This document shows, piece by piece, positions 9,801-17,732 of a DNA stretch of 64,000 nt. Made by a program: the position numbers and the translations under genes. The number at the start of each line of letters is the position of its first letter. The stretch's first letter is position 1. This DNA comes from Spirosoma aureum (GTDB lineage: Bacteria > Bacteroidota > Bacteroidia > Cytophagales > Spirosomataceae): the NCBI RefSeq assembly GCF_011604685.1, contig NZ_CP050063.1:828501-892500 (forward strand). Direction: 5' to 3'. The notes below the pieces were generated by a model that was not told the origin of the DNA, searched no databases, and saw nothing but the letters and a program-made list of their open reading frames with translations.

Positions 9801-10874
9801 ACCCGAAATGTCAGGCTTTATACGACCATCATCCGTTGGGCCCCAGCTACTGAAATCGGCTAAGGAAACGTCGGAAGGCTGGTTGTAGCCATTGGTCAGG
9901 TAACTTACAGCGGCCACAGTTAGAATATTCTTCGCTGTTCCATAGGTACTTATTAAATCATAACCATTCTGACTAGCTCGAGGGGTAGTGCTAATTGTAT
10001 CACTACTGCGTATATAGTAAGGTTGACCATCGCCTGGGCCATTATCTCCTCTACTATTTCCTGCCGCTTTTACAATCAAATAATTCGGTGAATTAACGGC
10101 AATCCTATCCCATGAAGCAGTAATACTACTATAAAGGCCAAACTTGTAATCTTCTGTTTTATTAATTGTTGTATCTCCATACCATTCCCATTTAATATTT
10201 GTTATTCGAGTGTCATTATAATTCCAGCCTGCAACTGCGCCATAGGAGTGATTGGAGACAAGGAGATTAGGCGCAGCGGCACTCATTTCCGGAGTGTCAC
10301 TTCCTCTCGCAAAATCATAAGCTCGTAGATTGGTACTGTAGGCCATACCGCGTACTTGTGGGTTGACACCCGCAGCTACCATGATGCCTGCAACATGAGT
10401 GGCATGTACATCGAGCGTACTGGCGTTATCGATCTGAGCAACCCGCCCCGTTTTGAACTCAATATGGGTACTACGCACTTTGCCCCCATCCCAAAAGGCA
10501 AGCTTATCCTGAAGGGTTTCTCCTGATAATGATACCCCCAGTCCCCCACCTCCATAAAGCGCATTGGTGCGGGTAGTCTGGCCCGCTCGAGTGGTACTAT
10601 ACGCCCTATCATACAGCAATTCACCACGCTCCGTAATGCCCCGCAACACAGACACTGTACCATCAGCATGCCGCTGTTCGATTGGGCGGTTCAGACGGCG
10701 GGACAGAGTTAGGGCCTGCTGGTAATTACTGGCTTGAAATTCCGTAAGCGTCTTCTGAAGAGCCTGCTGGCTGGCTCGTTGCTGCGCTGTATATTGAGGT
10801 AATGGTTGAGCCGTAAGAACTGTAGTTGTCAGGAATAAAAGCAACCCCGACAGTAGCTGTAAAAATCGTTGCAT
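6852..10874 (-). CDS. Large secreted subtilisin-like serine protease (S8) with GEVED/CARDB-like, Ig-like and T9SS domains
   Basis: 1340 residues. Signal peptide at 1-22 (TTTVLTAQ). S8 catalytic residues are Asp129 (FWDGG), His157 (HATHVAGI) and Ser381 (GTSMSSPN), with AAGN (Asn272) in its usual form. After the protease and its jelly-roll domain comes a GEVED-like module (KAFIDWNQNGSFDDAGE and NGETQDYG), then a CARDB-like segment (VTVRIYDPG), a long beta-rich region, an Ig-like domain (SICQGSSVTLQA) and a C-terminal T9SS type A sorting domain (SVYPNPATRQVTISL to the end IYKQ). It is paralogous to the 922-residue protease downstream, aligned across the catalytic domain. Bases 9,880-10,340 within the catalytic domain are much richer in AT than the rest of the gene. 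Confidence 0.92.
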   Translation of the reverse strand: MQRFLQLLSGLLLFLTTTVLTAQPLPQYTAQQRASQQALQKTLTEFQASNYQQALTLSRRLNRPIEQRHADGTVSVLRGITERGELLYDRAYSTTRAGQTTRTNALYGGGGLGVSLSGETLQDKLAFWDGGKVRSTHIEFKTGRVAQIDNASTLDVHATHVAGIMVAAGVNPQVRGMAYSTNLRAYDFARGSDTPEMSAAAPNLLVSNHSYGAVAGWNYNDTRITNIKWEWYGDTTINKTEDYKFGLYSSITASWDRIAVNSPNYLIVKAAGNSRGDNGPGDGQPYYIRSSDTISTTPRASQNGYDLISTYGTAKNILTVAAVSYLTNGYNQPSDVSLADFSSWGPTDDGRIKPDISGVGVSVLSTSSDSDSAYTTLSGTSMSSPNVAGSILLLQELFSQRNNGRFLRSSTLKGLVIHTANEAGPAPGPDYRFGWGLLNMEKAGRVILNADQSHLLDERTISQGETYSLTVVASGRGPLVATTCWTDPAGTASSSLNDRTIKLVNDLDLRISDGKTTSQPWVLDPANPANAATQGDNIRDNVEQILIANPVPGKSYTLTVTHKGTLNGSKQDYALLISGIGGKTYCASAPTSTADTKISRVQFGSINQAGSDGCTSYTDFSQVKTSIQAGQQVPLTVSLGTCGGAKNAIVKAFIDWNQNGSFDDAGETVATSTLLNNTTQFITTITVPASAQSGQILRLRIVASETDNAANVLSCGNYTNGETQDYGLNVVRTANDLSAVEMISPDVNFCSNSDLIIAIRIRNLGTAVQRNVPVTVRIYDPGVADVATLTGTIQQIGAFRDSILTFQVPASTPLMAGHTYRFIINTNLDGDQNPDNNLLTETRTTASNPTNGLFTALRCGNDTAIALHNTGGGVAFWYDAPTGGNLLAAGNQTSAPSLPAGGLFYASLNEFSTVIGPANKQAFGGGSYAGNFGPAPLITTKVPLMLESARLYIASAGQLTFTVRKYDNTAISSVTLDVAPTRNKSLTATVNGQLVDDPNDQGAVYPLNLRIPESGDYQITIDYAGGASIFRSNVGVGGFPYQVKTQSGAPIVSIKGSLYNSGTTIDTLKNAWYYFYNLKVRSLDCPSAQRTPVTSTTGIAATASITPNGSTSICQGSSVTLQAATGVGYTFQWLRNGQTISGATSSTVLASTAGNYAVKVANACSPVLSNAIPVSIQTPQTPVITVNSFTLTSNATTNIQWLLDGVPITGATSSTYVAGKTGRYSVRGNVNGCGAATSNDVYLAILAAEPVAEDNSLSVYPNPATRQVTISLSSATAFQQLPAVRLTDMRGLTLRTATLQRDGKNYSIQLDVADLPGGIFFVVVSDEKTQSNWVKRIYKQ

Positions 10875-10905
10875 ATGAAACTGCCGAACCGGATAGGTCG
10901 ACTAA

Positions 10906-10913
10906 CGAAGGTA
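10906..10913 (-). promoter_or_regulatory. Possible -7 promoter box of the large protease gene
   Basis: On the minus strand this reads TACCTTCG, one base off the Bacteroidota consensus TAnnTTTG, about 31 nt before the ATG at 10874. No clear -33 TTTG was found. Confidence 0.35.
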
Positions 10914-11222
10914 CATGGTAGATACGAGAAATAGGGCTATTCCGTTGCGGAGGTATTGTACATAAGGTCGGTTGACTAGTTTTTTAATCATACTTCCCGG
11001 GTGTTAAGGTGACAGCTTATCTCCAAGCATTGATTATGCCAATTTTTAGAATAATTATTTACAGGCTTATTAAATAATAAATTATAGTTTGTAAGCAAAT
11101 TATAATAGTTGCGTTTTAGGTGACATTTGTAATTTTTAAGTTGGCTTGGAGCTTTACTTTACGCTTACCAGAATAAGCGATTTGCACAAATCAATAAGAA
11201 ATAACATTCGGAAAGAATAAAT
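10914..11222. other. AT-rich intergenic region without a recognisable gene
   Basis: About 300 nt between the minus-strand protease promoter and the remnant at 11223. Long A/T runs (for example around 11,041-11,110) and no ORF with protein-like composition. It separates two oppositely transcribed units, so it probably holds upstream control sequence for both, but I see no specific site. Confidence 0.5.
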
Positions 11223-11525
11223 ATGAATAATCAGCCATTTAGTAAAATACTTCTAGGGGTTTTGGTGCTTATATTCCCCATTTGGGCATATAGCTAAGAA
11301 GACCATCCTCCATTTATAGAAGCTAAGCAGGTAGCTTTTGCACAGATTCAATAAAACGGAATTTCCTCTAATTTTATCAAAAAGTGTGTTAGAGAGGATG
11401 GATTTAGCCCTGATGAACGGCCCCCAAGCGATAACATCACGCATTATCAGCAAAATTTAATTCCCTCATTATTAAACGCTAACTCGATTCGTTTGTCATA
11501 CCCGCATCGCCAGCGAGCAAGGCAT
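11223..11525 (+). pseudogene. Possible remnant of a small exported protein, two in-frame stops
   Basis: An ATG at 11223 opens a frame whose first 24 codons look like a signal or membrane segment (KILLGVLVLIFPIWAYS), followed by a stop. The same frame then continues with protein-like composition (EDHPPFIEAKQVAFAQ, a second stop, then FIKKCVREDGFSPDERPP), and runs without another stop into the frame of the next gene. This could be a decayed small secreted protein. It may equally be chance, since the region is short and AT-rich; I do not recognise the family. Confidence 0.25.
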
Positions 11526-12962
11526 ATGGACAAACTGACAAGACTGCAACAAACCCGTTACCTGTTTGCGCGGGCTGGCTTCGGTGCTACCCCCGGCGAA
11601 CTCAATGACGCGGCTCGGAAACCACTCCGGAAAGTGGTACGCCAGCTCATCAAGGATAGCGAATCGTTTACGGCACTGAAGGTCGTTGAACCCGACGAAA
11701 ACACAACGAAGCGGGCGTTACGAGGGCTGATGCGTAATGGCCAGCTTGATCGGGACATGCTCAGGGAGCGTATCCGGATGAATGCCGAAAAAGTCCGTGA
11801 TCTTAACCTCCAGTGGCTTGACCAGATGGCGTCGGGAAAGGGCGCTTTTCGGGAAAAGATGGCCTTGTTCTGGCATGGCCATTTCGCCTGCCGGACAATG
11901 GGTCAGAATCCGCTGTTTATGCAGCAATACGCCAATACGATCCGGCAGAACGCCCTTGGTCGCTTCGGTGATTTGCTGATGGCGGTTTCGAAAGAACCGG
12001 CCATGCTGCAATTTCTCAACAACCAGCAGAATCGGAAGAATGCCCCGAATGAGAATTTTGCCCGCGAGGTGATGGAGCTGTTCACGCTGGGGCGAGGCAA
12101 CTATTCGGAACATGATATTAAGGAAGCCGCACGGGCGTTTACGGGTTGGCAGTTTACGCCAGAGGGACAGTTTGTTTTCCGGGAACGCGTTCACGACGAA
12201 GGCGAAAAGGCCATTTTTAGTAAAACAGGTGCCTTCAAAGGGGAAGACGTGATTGCCATGCTGCTGGAAAATAAGCAGACGGCGCGGTTTGTAACGGGCA
12301 AAATCTACCGGTTTTTCGTCAATGAAACGGACGATAAAAATCGGGTCGAGGAGTTGGCCGATCAGTTCTATAAAAGCGGATACGACATTGCCGGACTGAT
12401 GGAAAGCATGTTTACGTCTGACTGGTTCTACGAGGCTAAAAACATCGGCACCCATATCAAATCACCGGTGGAATTGCTGGTCGGAATGCGTCATGCGCTC
12501 GGTCTGACATTCGAGCAGCCCCAAACGCAGATTTTTGTCCAGCGAACATTAGGTCAGATCCTGTTTTATCCGCCGAATGTGGCTGGGTGGGCAGGTGGCA
12601 GAAACTGGATCGATTCGTCAAGTTTACTTTTCCGGATGCAATTGCCGAGCTATGTTCTGAAAGCCGCTGAGGTGACCGTTCGGTCTAAAGAAGATGGCGA
12701 TGTAAATACACAACTCCTGGCCCGAAAGGGTGGTCAGCGTTTTCAGGTAAAAGCGAATTGGGAGGACTTTGAAACCGCCTTTTATAAGACCACGGATGCC
12801 GACCTCACCGATGCCATTGCGGCTGCATTGTTACCGTTTCCGCTCAACACCGAACAGCGGACATTAATTGAAACGCAGCTAAAGGCTGCTCAAACCCGCC
12901 CCGAACGCATCCACGCATTGACGACAGCCCTGATGAGCTTGCCGGAATATCAACTTTGTTAA
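11526..12962 (+). CDS. DUF1800 family protein
   Basis: 478 residues from the ATG at 11526, where the family's typical start (LQQTRYLFARAGFG) begins; an upstream in-frame ATG at 11493 adds a non-conserved stretch. Recognisable DUF1800 features include FWHGHFACR, NFAREVMELFTLGRGNY, EAARAFTGW, SPVELLVG and PPNVAGWAGG. There is no clear signal peptide at this start. DUF1800 genes almost always sit next to a DUF1501 gene in Bacteroidota and Planctomycetota, and do so here. The biochemical role is unknown. Confidence 0.9.
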   Translation: MDKLTRLQQTRYLFARAGFGATPGELNDAARKPLRKVVRQLIKDSESFTALKVVEPDENTTKRALRGLMRNGQLDRDMLRERIRMNAEKVRDLNLQWLDQMASGKGAFREKMALFWHGHFACRTMGQNPLFMQQYANTIRQNALGRFGDLLMAVSKEPAMLQFLNNQQNRKNAPNENFAREVMELFTLGRGNYSEHDIKEAARAFTGWQFTPEGQFVFRERVHDEGEKAIFSKTGAFKGEDVIAMLLENKQTARFVTGKIYRFFVNETDDKNRVEELADQFYKSGYDIAGLMESMFTSDWFYEAKNIGTHIKSPVELLVGMRHALGLTFEQPQTQIFVQRTLGQILFYPPNVAGWAGGRNWIDSSSLLFRMQLPSYVLKAAEVTVRSKEDGDVNTQLLARKGGQRFQVKANWEDFETAFYKTTDADLTDAIAAALLPFPLNTEQRTLIETQLKAAQTRPERIHALTTALMSLPEYQLC

Positions 12963-13043
12963 AGAGCGAACGAATGAAAGAGTGAAAGGTCTGGTAGCTC
13001 AGTACTAGCTTTTCTCGTTTCGTTCTTTCATTCATTCGCTCTT
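12962..13043. repeat. Inverted repeat between DUF1800 and DUF1501
   Basis: Arms 12962-12980 and 13025-13043 pair over 19 bp with one mismatch (motif AAGAGCGAAYGAATGAAAG). It starts at the last base of the DUF1800 stop codon and ends 16 nt before the DUF1501 ATG. A hairpin here could set the ratio of the two products or be a mobile palindromic repeat. Confidence 0.75.
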
Positions 13044-13059
13044 GCACTCTTTAGAAATT

Positions 13060-14262
13060 ATGAACCGCAGAGACTTCCTCCAACAATCGGCCCTGACAAC
13101 GGCGGGAACCTTATTGATTCCGCATTTTCTGAAAGCCTACGAAACGCAGGCAATGGGGCAACTGCCTGGCTCGACGGGTAAAATTCTGGTGATCGTGCAG
13201 CTATCGGGCGGAAACGATGGCCTCAATACAGTCATACCGTTCCGTAATGATATTTATTACCGCGAGCGGCCTACCATTGCCATCCGGCCCGAAAAAGTAT
13301 TGCCCTTAAACGACGAAATTGGCCTGCATCCGGCCATGGGTTCGTTGAAAGCTCTCTATGATGAAGGATTGGTGACGGTGATCAACAATGTCGGCTACCC
13401 AAATCCCGACCGTTCGCACTTTCGCTCGATGGATATCTGGCAAACAGCCAGCGATTCAGATCAGTATCTGCATACGGGTTGGATTGGCCGTTATCTGGAT
13501 GCGGCCTGTGCCGGGAAAACGCAGCAACCGTTCCGTACCATTGAGGTAGACGATACGCTGAGCCTTGCTCTGAAAGGGAATAATCTGAACGGAATGGCTG
13601 TCTTAGACCCGAAAAAGCTGTACAATCAGACTCGGAGTGGTCTGGTTACGAAGCTGGGTCAGGCGCATCACGACGAGCACGAATCCGTGTCGTACCTGTA
13701 TAAAACGCTCGCTGAAACGGTTTCTTCGGCAGAATACGTCTATGATAAGGCAAAAATACAGACTTCCTCAACGACCTATCCCAATCATGAACTGGGTAAT
13801 CGACTCAAAACCGTTTCTCAATTCATTCAGTCTGGTGTTGAAACGAGCGTCTATTACATCTCAATCAGTGGTTTCGATACACACATCAACCAGCCGGGGC
13901 AGCAGGAGCGATTGCTGGGTCAATATGCCGAAGCCGTAGGCGCGTTTATGACGGACCTGAAGGCCGCCAATCGGCAAAATGACGTATTGCTGATGACATT
14001 CTCGGAATTTGGTCGGCGGGTAAAACAGAATGCCAGCAATGGTACGGATCATGGAACGGCTAACAATGTATTTCTGATTGGCGGAGGAATGCCTTCGCGT
14101 CGGGTGCTGAACGAAGCCCCCAACCTAACGGCCTTAACCGACGGTGATCTGACCTACTCTGTCGATTTTCGCCAGATTTATGCAACTCTGCTCCGTGACT
14201 ATCTGGGTACGGATGATGTGACAATTCTGGGCCGGAAGTTCGAGTCGCTGAAGATTGTATAG
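13060..14262 (+). CDS. DUF1501 family protein with Tat-like signal
   Basis: 400 residues from the ATG at 13060. The N-terminus MNRRDFLQQSALTTAGTLLI is a twin-arginine-type signal. The body has the sulfatase-like alkaline phosphatase fold signature of DUF1501: VIVQLSGGNDGLNTVIP, GLHPAMGSLKALYDEG, FRSMDIWQTA, SGFDTHINQPG, TFSEFGRRVKQNASNG and GTDHGTANNVFLIGG. The family probably binds metal through Asp and His residues in these motifs, but its substrate is unknown. It is the usual partner of the preceding DUF1800 gene. Confidence 0.92.
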   Translation: MNRRDFLQQSALTTAGTLLIPHFLKAYETQAMGQLPGSTGKILVIVQLSGGNDGLNTVIPFRNDIYYRERPTIAIRPEKVLPLNDEIGLHPAMGSLKALYDEGLVTVINNVGYPNPDRSHFRSMDIWQTASDSDQYLHTGWIGRYLDAACAGKTQQPFRTIEVDDTLSLALKGNNLNGMAVLDPKKLYNQTRSGLVTKLGQAHHDEHESVSYLYKTLAETVSSAEYVYDKAKIQTSSTTYPNHELGNRLKTVSQFIQSGVETSVYYISISGFDTHINQPGQQERLLGQYAEAVGAFMTDLKAANRQNDVLLMTFSEFGRRVKQNASNGTDHGTANNVFLIGGGMPSRRVLNEAPNLTALTDGDLTYSVDFRQIYATLLRDYLGTDDVTILGRKFESLKIV

Positions 14263-14394
14263 ATAGGTCAATTGTAGAGGTCTATGGGCTAGGTAGCACT
14301 AACTTTACTTCCAGAATAATATTTTACCGGTCTTTCCATAAAAGTCTGCTCTAAACTGCGTTATTTCGCAAAGAGTCAATTTGTATTCCACTGA

Positions 14395-14892
14395 ATGGTA
14401 GGCATTATTATGGGTAGCCTCTCTGACCGTAAAGTCATGCAGGAGGCCGCCGACATGTTAACAACGTTGGGTGTTGCTTGGGAAATGGATATTGTTTCGG
14501 CCCATCGCACCCCCGAAAAAATGGTCGAGTATGCGAAAACGGCCCGTGACCGGGGCTTGCGGGTTATTATTGCCGGTGCCGGTGGCGCTGCTCATCTGCC
14601 CGGCATGGTTGCTTCGCTGACAACCTTGCCCGTAATCGGGGTTCCCGTCAAATCAAGCAATTCAATCGACGGCTGGGATTCTGTCCTGTCTATTTTACAG
14701 ATGCCTGCTGGTGTCCCGGTTGCAACGATGGCGCTGGATGGTGCCCGTAATGCGGGTATTCTGGCCGCGCAAATTATTGGAAGCGCTGATGAACGGGTTT
14801 CTCAAAAGCTGACGCAGTTCAAAGAGGAGTTGAAAGAAAAAGTGGCCGAGATGAGTCGACAGCTAACCATCGCACCGGCGGCCCGCCCCTAA
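14395..14892 (+). CDS. purE: N5-carboxyaminoimidazole ribonucleotide mutase (PurE)
   Basis: 165 residues, the normal length for class I PurE. The motifs GSLSD (7-11), SAHRTP (35-40) and AGGAAHLPGM (62-71), and the later segment GVPVKSSNSIDGWDSVLSI, form the CAIR-binding pocket. The enzyme converts N5-CAIR to CAIR in de novo purine synthesis in the cytoplasm. No purK is adjacent. The LysM gene follows after 18 nt, so both may share a transcript. purM lies 3 kb downstream. Confidence 0.97.
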   Translation: MVGIIMGSLSDRKVMQEAADMLTTLGVAWEMDIVSAHRTPEKMVEYAKTARDRGLRVIIAGAGGAAHLPGMVASLTTLPVIGVPVKSSNSIDGWDSVLSILQMPAGVPVATMALDGARNAGILAAQIIGSADERVSQKLTQFKEELKEKVAEMSRQLTIAPAARP

Positions 14893-14910
14893 CCTATACC
14901 CATATACTCA

Positions 14911-15756
14911 ATGGAAACCGATAATCAAACGACAAACTCCCGTCCGACCGGAAATTCCAGTCTGCCTGCCCTTACGCTCATTGTGCTGGTCGGGTTGATT
15001 GCGGCTTTGCTTTATGTGGGCTATGAGTACATTTCCGACGATACCAATGGGTCTGACGAACTGACGAATGTAGCACTCGATACGTTGTCGCAACAGCCTG
15101 TAAATCAGGACAACGGTGAGATGTTGATGGCACCGGAAGAGGTAGATACGTCGTCGCAGCCAGCCCCGGTCGACCTGTCGCAGGCGACTCCGCCCGCCGA
15201 TGCTCCTGAAGCCAATGCACAGGCGGAAGAAGTAGCGGAAGGTAATCGGGAAACCACCGACGGGAAGCCCGGTCCGAACGAAAAAGCGACTGCTGTGAAG
15301 CCTGCTGATGAAAAGCCGGAGGTAGCCAAAAAAGAAGAGAAGCCAAAGGAAGAAAAACCGAAAGAGGAAAAGCCTAAAGCCGAGAAACCCAAAGAAGAAG
15401 TCGTTGCCGAAAAACCAGCCGTGACCCGACCAAAAATAAAACCCGGTGGTGTTTCCAGTTCGTATACAGTTGGTGCCGGAGAAACCTTTTACGGAGTAGC
15501 CAATCGCTACAACATGAAAGTTAGTACACTAAAAGATATGAACCCCGGCGTATCGGAAAGCGATGTTAAAGCCGGTATTACGAAGTTAAACGTAAAAGTG
15601 ATGGCTGTTCATACGGTTGGCCCTGGTGACGTATTGCGGGTTGTTGCGCAAAAATATGGCGTCAGTAAAGAAGCCATCATGCGGGCCAATAAGAAAGAAA
15701 AAGACATTGCTACGCGGGGTGAACGACTCATCATTCCATTCCCCGAGAAGCAGTAA
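14911..15756 (+). CDS. Membrane-anchored LysM protein with charged EKP linker
   Basis: 281 residues. A single membrane helix at about 19-41 (LTLIVLVGLIAALLYVGYEY), then an acidic, alanine-rich stretch, a lysine/glutamate/proline repeat region at about 141-163, and two LysM domains: one near 183-228 (YTVGAGETFYGVANRYNMK) and one near 233-279 (HTVGPGDVLRVVAQKYGVS). LysM domains bind N-acetylglucosamine in peptidoglycan, so the protein probably spans the periplasm from the inner membrane to the wall. There is no catalytic domain. Its role may be structural or in division, but this is inference. Confidence 0.85.
   Translation: METDNQTTNSRPTGNSSLPALTLIVLVGLIAALLYVGYEYISDDTNGSDELTNVALDTLSQQPVNQDNGEMLMAPEEVDTSSQPAPVDLSQATPPADAPEANAQAEEVAEGNRETTDGKPGPNEKATAVKPADEKPEVAKKEEKPKEEKPKEEKPKAEKPKEEVVAEKPAVTRPKIKPGGVSSSYTVGAGETFYGVANRYNMKVSTLKDMNPGVSESDVKAGITKLNVKVMAVHTVGPGDVLRVVAQKYGVSKEAIMRANKKEKDIATRGERLIIPFPEKQ
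15331..15399 (+). repeat. 15-bp tandem repeat encoding K-E-E-K-P units
   Basis: Four full units of 15 bp encode KEEKP, KEEKP, KEEKP and KAEKP, with a partial fifth (KEE). The third-base differences show it is an old or codon-diverged repeat, not a fresh expansion. Confidence 0.8.
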
Positions 15757-15777
15757 TTTTATCGAAACCAGTTAACC

Positions 15778-15811
15778 AGAGCGGCAATGTATTGTCGCTC
15801 TACTTTTTTTC
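15778..15811 (+). terminator. Rho-independent terminator after the LysM gene
   Basis: Arms 15778-15787 and 15792-15801 pair over 10 bp with one G-U, followed by TAC and seven T. The stem reaches into the last codon of the convergent DUF481 gene. Confidence 0.75.
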
Positions 15812-16678
15812 ATAGACCAATCCTATTGTAAATCGCAGGTCGTTATTCTGACGGCCGGGCACAATCAGGCTTTCATACGCATTCGCAAGCGTCGTACGCA
15901 GGCTGGTGGTTGTCGTTAATTTTACCTGAACGCTTACACTGGCATTCCATCGGATGTTGTACTGCCCCAAAGCGGGTTGATAAAAAGCCGTGTGCGTAAC
16001 GGTCCAGCGATCCTTATCAAAGGTATATTCGCCATAAAGCCGGGCCGAATTACGGAAAATGTTGATGTCGTTCAGCTCCTGAAAGTCGGTATATTCCTGC
16101 ATTAAAACATCCGTAAGCGAAATGTAGGCTCGTTTGCGATTGAGCAACTTAAAGCCAGCTCCGGCCGCAACAGTCCAGCGATGATTGATCTGTCGCAGAT
16201 TACTTCGCTCATACGAGCCAAAGGCCAGATAATACAATCGTTTTTCGTGGCGTAAAGTCGTTCGTAAATCGCCGAACCATTCGCGTTCGGCCAGGAGACC
16301 ATTTTGCTTCCCATAAACGAATGACGGATTACTCGACAATTTAAAATAGTCACTGAGCTGATAATCGATCGCACTTGTCAGCTGCAATAAAGCCCGGTTG
16401 ACATTGCCGGATGTAAGGGTGCCATCGGCGGTAAAGCGATACCGAAACGTAGGCGTAGGTGGTGCAGCTTGTTGTGCCTGGGTTGAATCCTGGCTGCTGG
16501 TTGCTACCTGGCTCGAATCCGCTTTTGTCGTTTTGATGGAGTCTGGCGTAGAGGGTCGTAGCGGATCGGGTTGCTCCACAATCTGGGCAAACACGCGGGA
16601 ATGAAAAAAAAGAAGGACAATCGTTAAAGCAAAAAATTGAGCGGTTTTCACGAGATGTTGAGATGGTAATGCCCGCAA
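15800..16678 (-). CDS. DUF481 outer-membrane beta-barrel protein
   Basis: 292 residues with an N-terminal signal peptide (about 1-31, ending FHSRVFAQ), then a Ser/Thr/Gln-rich linker and a beta-rich body. Segments such as ADGTLTSGNVNRALLQLTSA, YGKQNGLLAEREWFGDLRT and GAGFKLLNRKRAYISLTDV match the DUF481 family of predicted outer-membrane barrels. The C-terminus ends in alternating hydrophobic residues (FTIGLVYEKK) as barrels do. No enzymatic role is evident. It converges with the LysM gene and is divergent from the oxidoreductase gene. Confidence 0.8.
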   Translation of the reverse strand: MRALPSQHLVKTAQFFALTIVLLFFHSRVFAQIVEQPDPLRPSTPDSIKTTKADSSQVATSSQDSTQAQQAAPPTPTFRYRFTADGTLTSGNVNRALLQLTSAIDYQLSDYFKLSSNPSFVYGKQNGLLAEREWFGDLRTTLRHEKRLYYLAFGSYERSNLRQINHRWTVAAGAGFKLLNRKRAYISLTDVLMQEYTDFQELNDINIFRNSARLYGEYTFDKDRWTVTHTAFYQPALGQYNIRWNASVSVQVKLTTTTSLRTTLANAYESLIVPGRQNNDLRFTIGLVYEKK

Positions 16679-16693
16679 CTTAGGAAAAAACTA

Positions 16694-16701
16694 TAGATTT
16701 G
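16694..16701 (+). promoter_or_regulatory. Putative -7 promoter box upstream of the Gfo/Idh/MocA gene
   Basis: TAGATTTG matches TAnnTTTG exactly, 57 nt before the chosen ATG at 16758. No convincing -33 box was seen. Confidence 0.45.
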
Positions 16702-16757
16702 ACCGATGGTCGACTGGCCTATTTATTGAATTGCCCTTCACTCAATCAGGTATCCAT

Positions 16758-17723
16758 ATGACCCGCTGGGGAATTTTAGGACCGGGCCGTATCGCCCATA
16801 AGTTCGTGCAGGACTTGCTGACACTGCCCGACGCGCAACTGTATGCCGTCGCTTCTTCCAATCAACAACGTGCCGACGAATTTGCGCAGCAGTACGGAGC
16901 TACTCATGCCTTTGGTTCGTATGAAGACCTGCTAACCTTACCCGATCTGGATGTGGTTTATGTGGCCACCCCACATACGCAGCACCATGAGAATGCCATG
17001 ATGCTCCTGAAAGGTGGTGTGGCCGTACTCGGTGAAAAGCCGTTTGCGATGGATGGTAAACAGGTGAAGGAAATGGTTGACACCGCCCGCTCCGGGAAAG
17101 TATTCCTGATGGAAGCACTCTGGAGTCGGTTCATGCCTGGGATTGTCCGGGCGCATGAGCTGGCTCAATCGGGTGCCATTGGTAAGATTGTGTCGGTAAA
17201 AGCAGACTTTGGTTTTAAGGCACCCTTTTCTCCGGATGGACGATTGTTTAACAAGGCACTGGGGGGAGGAGCGTTGATGGATATTGGGATCTATCCGCTG
17301 TTTTTGTCATACCTGATGTTGGGCAAACCAGCAACAATCAAAGCATCGGCCATTTTTGGAACAACCGGCGTCGATGAGCAATGTGGCATGGTGCTGACCT
17401 ACGATGATGGCCAGCTTGCTTTGTTAGATAGCACATTGCAGGCGAAAACCGATTGCGTAGGCATCATACAGGGAGAATCAGGCCAGATTCGAATTCATAG
17501 CCGTTTTCATGAAGCGAAAGGGATTACGCTTCATCTTGAAGGTCAGGACCCAACCGATTTTGACTTCGACCGGAATACGCACGGCTATGATTATGAAGCG
17601 CAACACGTTATGCAATGCCTGGCCGAAGGTCGGACAGAAAGCCCCGTCTGGTCGCTGGATGACAGCGTTAATCTGATGACATTACTGGATGCGATTCGGG
17701 CCGAAGCTGCCATTGTTTATTAA
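16758..17723 (+). CDS. Gfo/Idh/MocA family NAD(P)-dependent oxidoreductase
   Basis: 321 residues from the ATG at 16758, where the Rossmann motif GILGPGRIAHKF (residues 5-16) begins as usual for the family; an upstream in-frame ATG at 16731 adds nine unlikely residues. GEKPFAMD near residue 95 is the conserved EKP motif, and the C-terminal half starts GGGALMDIGIYPLFLSYLML, typical of the dihydrodiol dehydrogenase/D-xylose dehydrogenase subgroup. It likely oxidises or reduces a sugar or cyclic diol in the cytoplasm. The exact substrate cannot be inferred. Confidence 0.9.
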   Translation: MTRWGILGPGRIAHKFVQDLLTLPDAQLYAVASSNQQRADEFAQQYGATHAFGSYEDLLTLPDLDVVYVATPHTQHHENAMMLLKGGVAVLGEKPFAMDGKQVKEMVDTARSGKVFLMEALWSRFMPGIVRAHELAQSGAIGKIVSVKADFGFKAPFSPDGRLFNKALGGGALMDIGIYPLFLSYLMLGKPATIKASAIFGTTGVDEQCGMVLTYDDGQLALLDSTLQAKTDCVGIIQGESGQIRIHSRFHEAKGITLHLEGQDPTDFDFDRNTHGYDYEAQHVMQCLAEGRTESPVWSLDDSVNLMTLLDAIRAEAAIVY

Positions 17724-17732
17724 CAAGTTATT

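Noticed and set aside
11253..11453. A 66-codon open frame on the minus strand in the gap before DUF1800
   Set aside because: AT-rich composition and no protein-like pattern; likely chance.
11718..12455. A 245-codon open frame on the minus strand
   Set aside because: It is antisense to the DUF1800 gene and has no recognisable domain.
15331..15399. Tandem repeat as a possible CRISPR or phase-variable array
   Set aside because: The units are in-frame 15-bp coding repeats with codon differences; there are no spacers and length change would not shift the frame.
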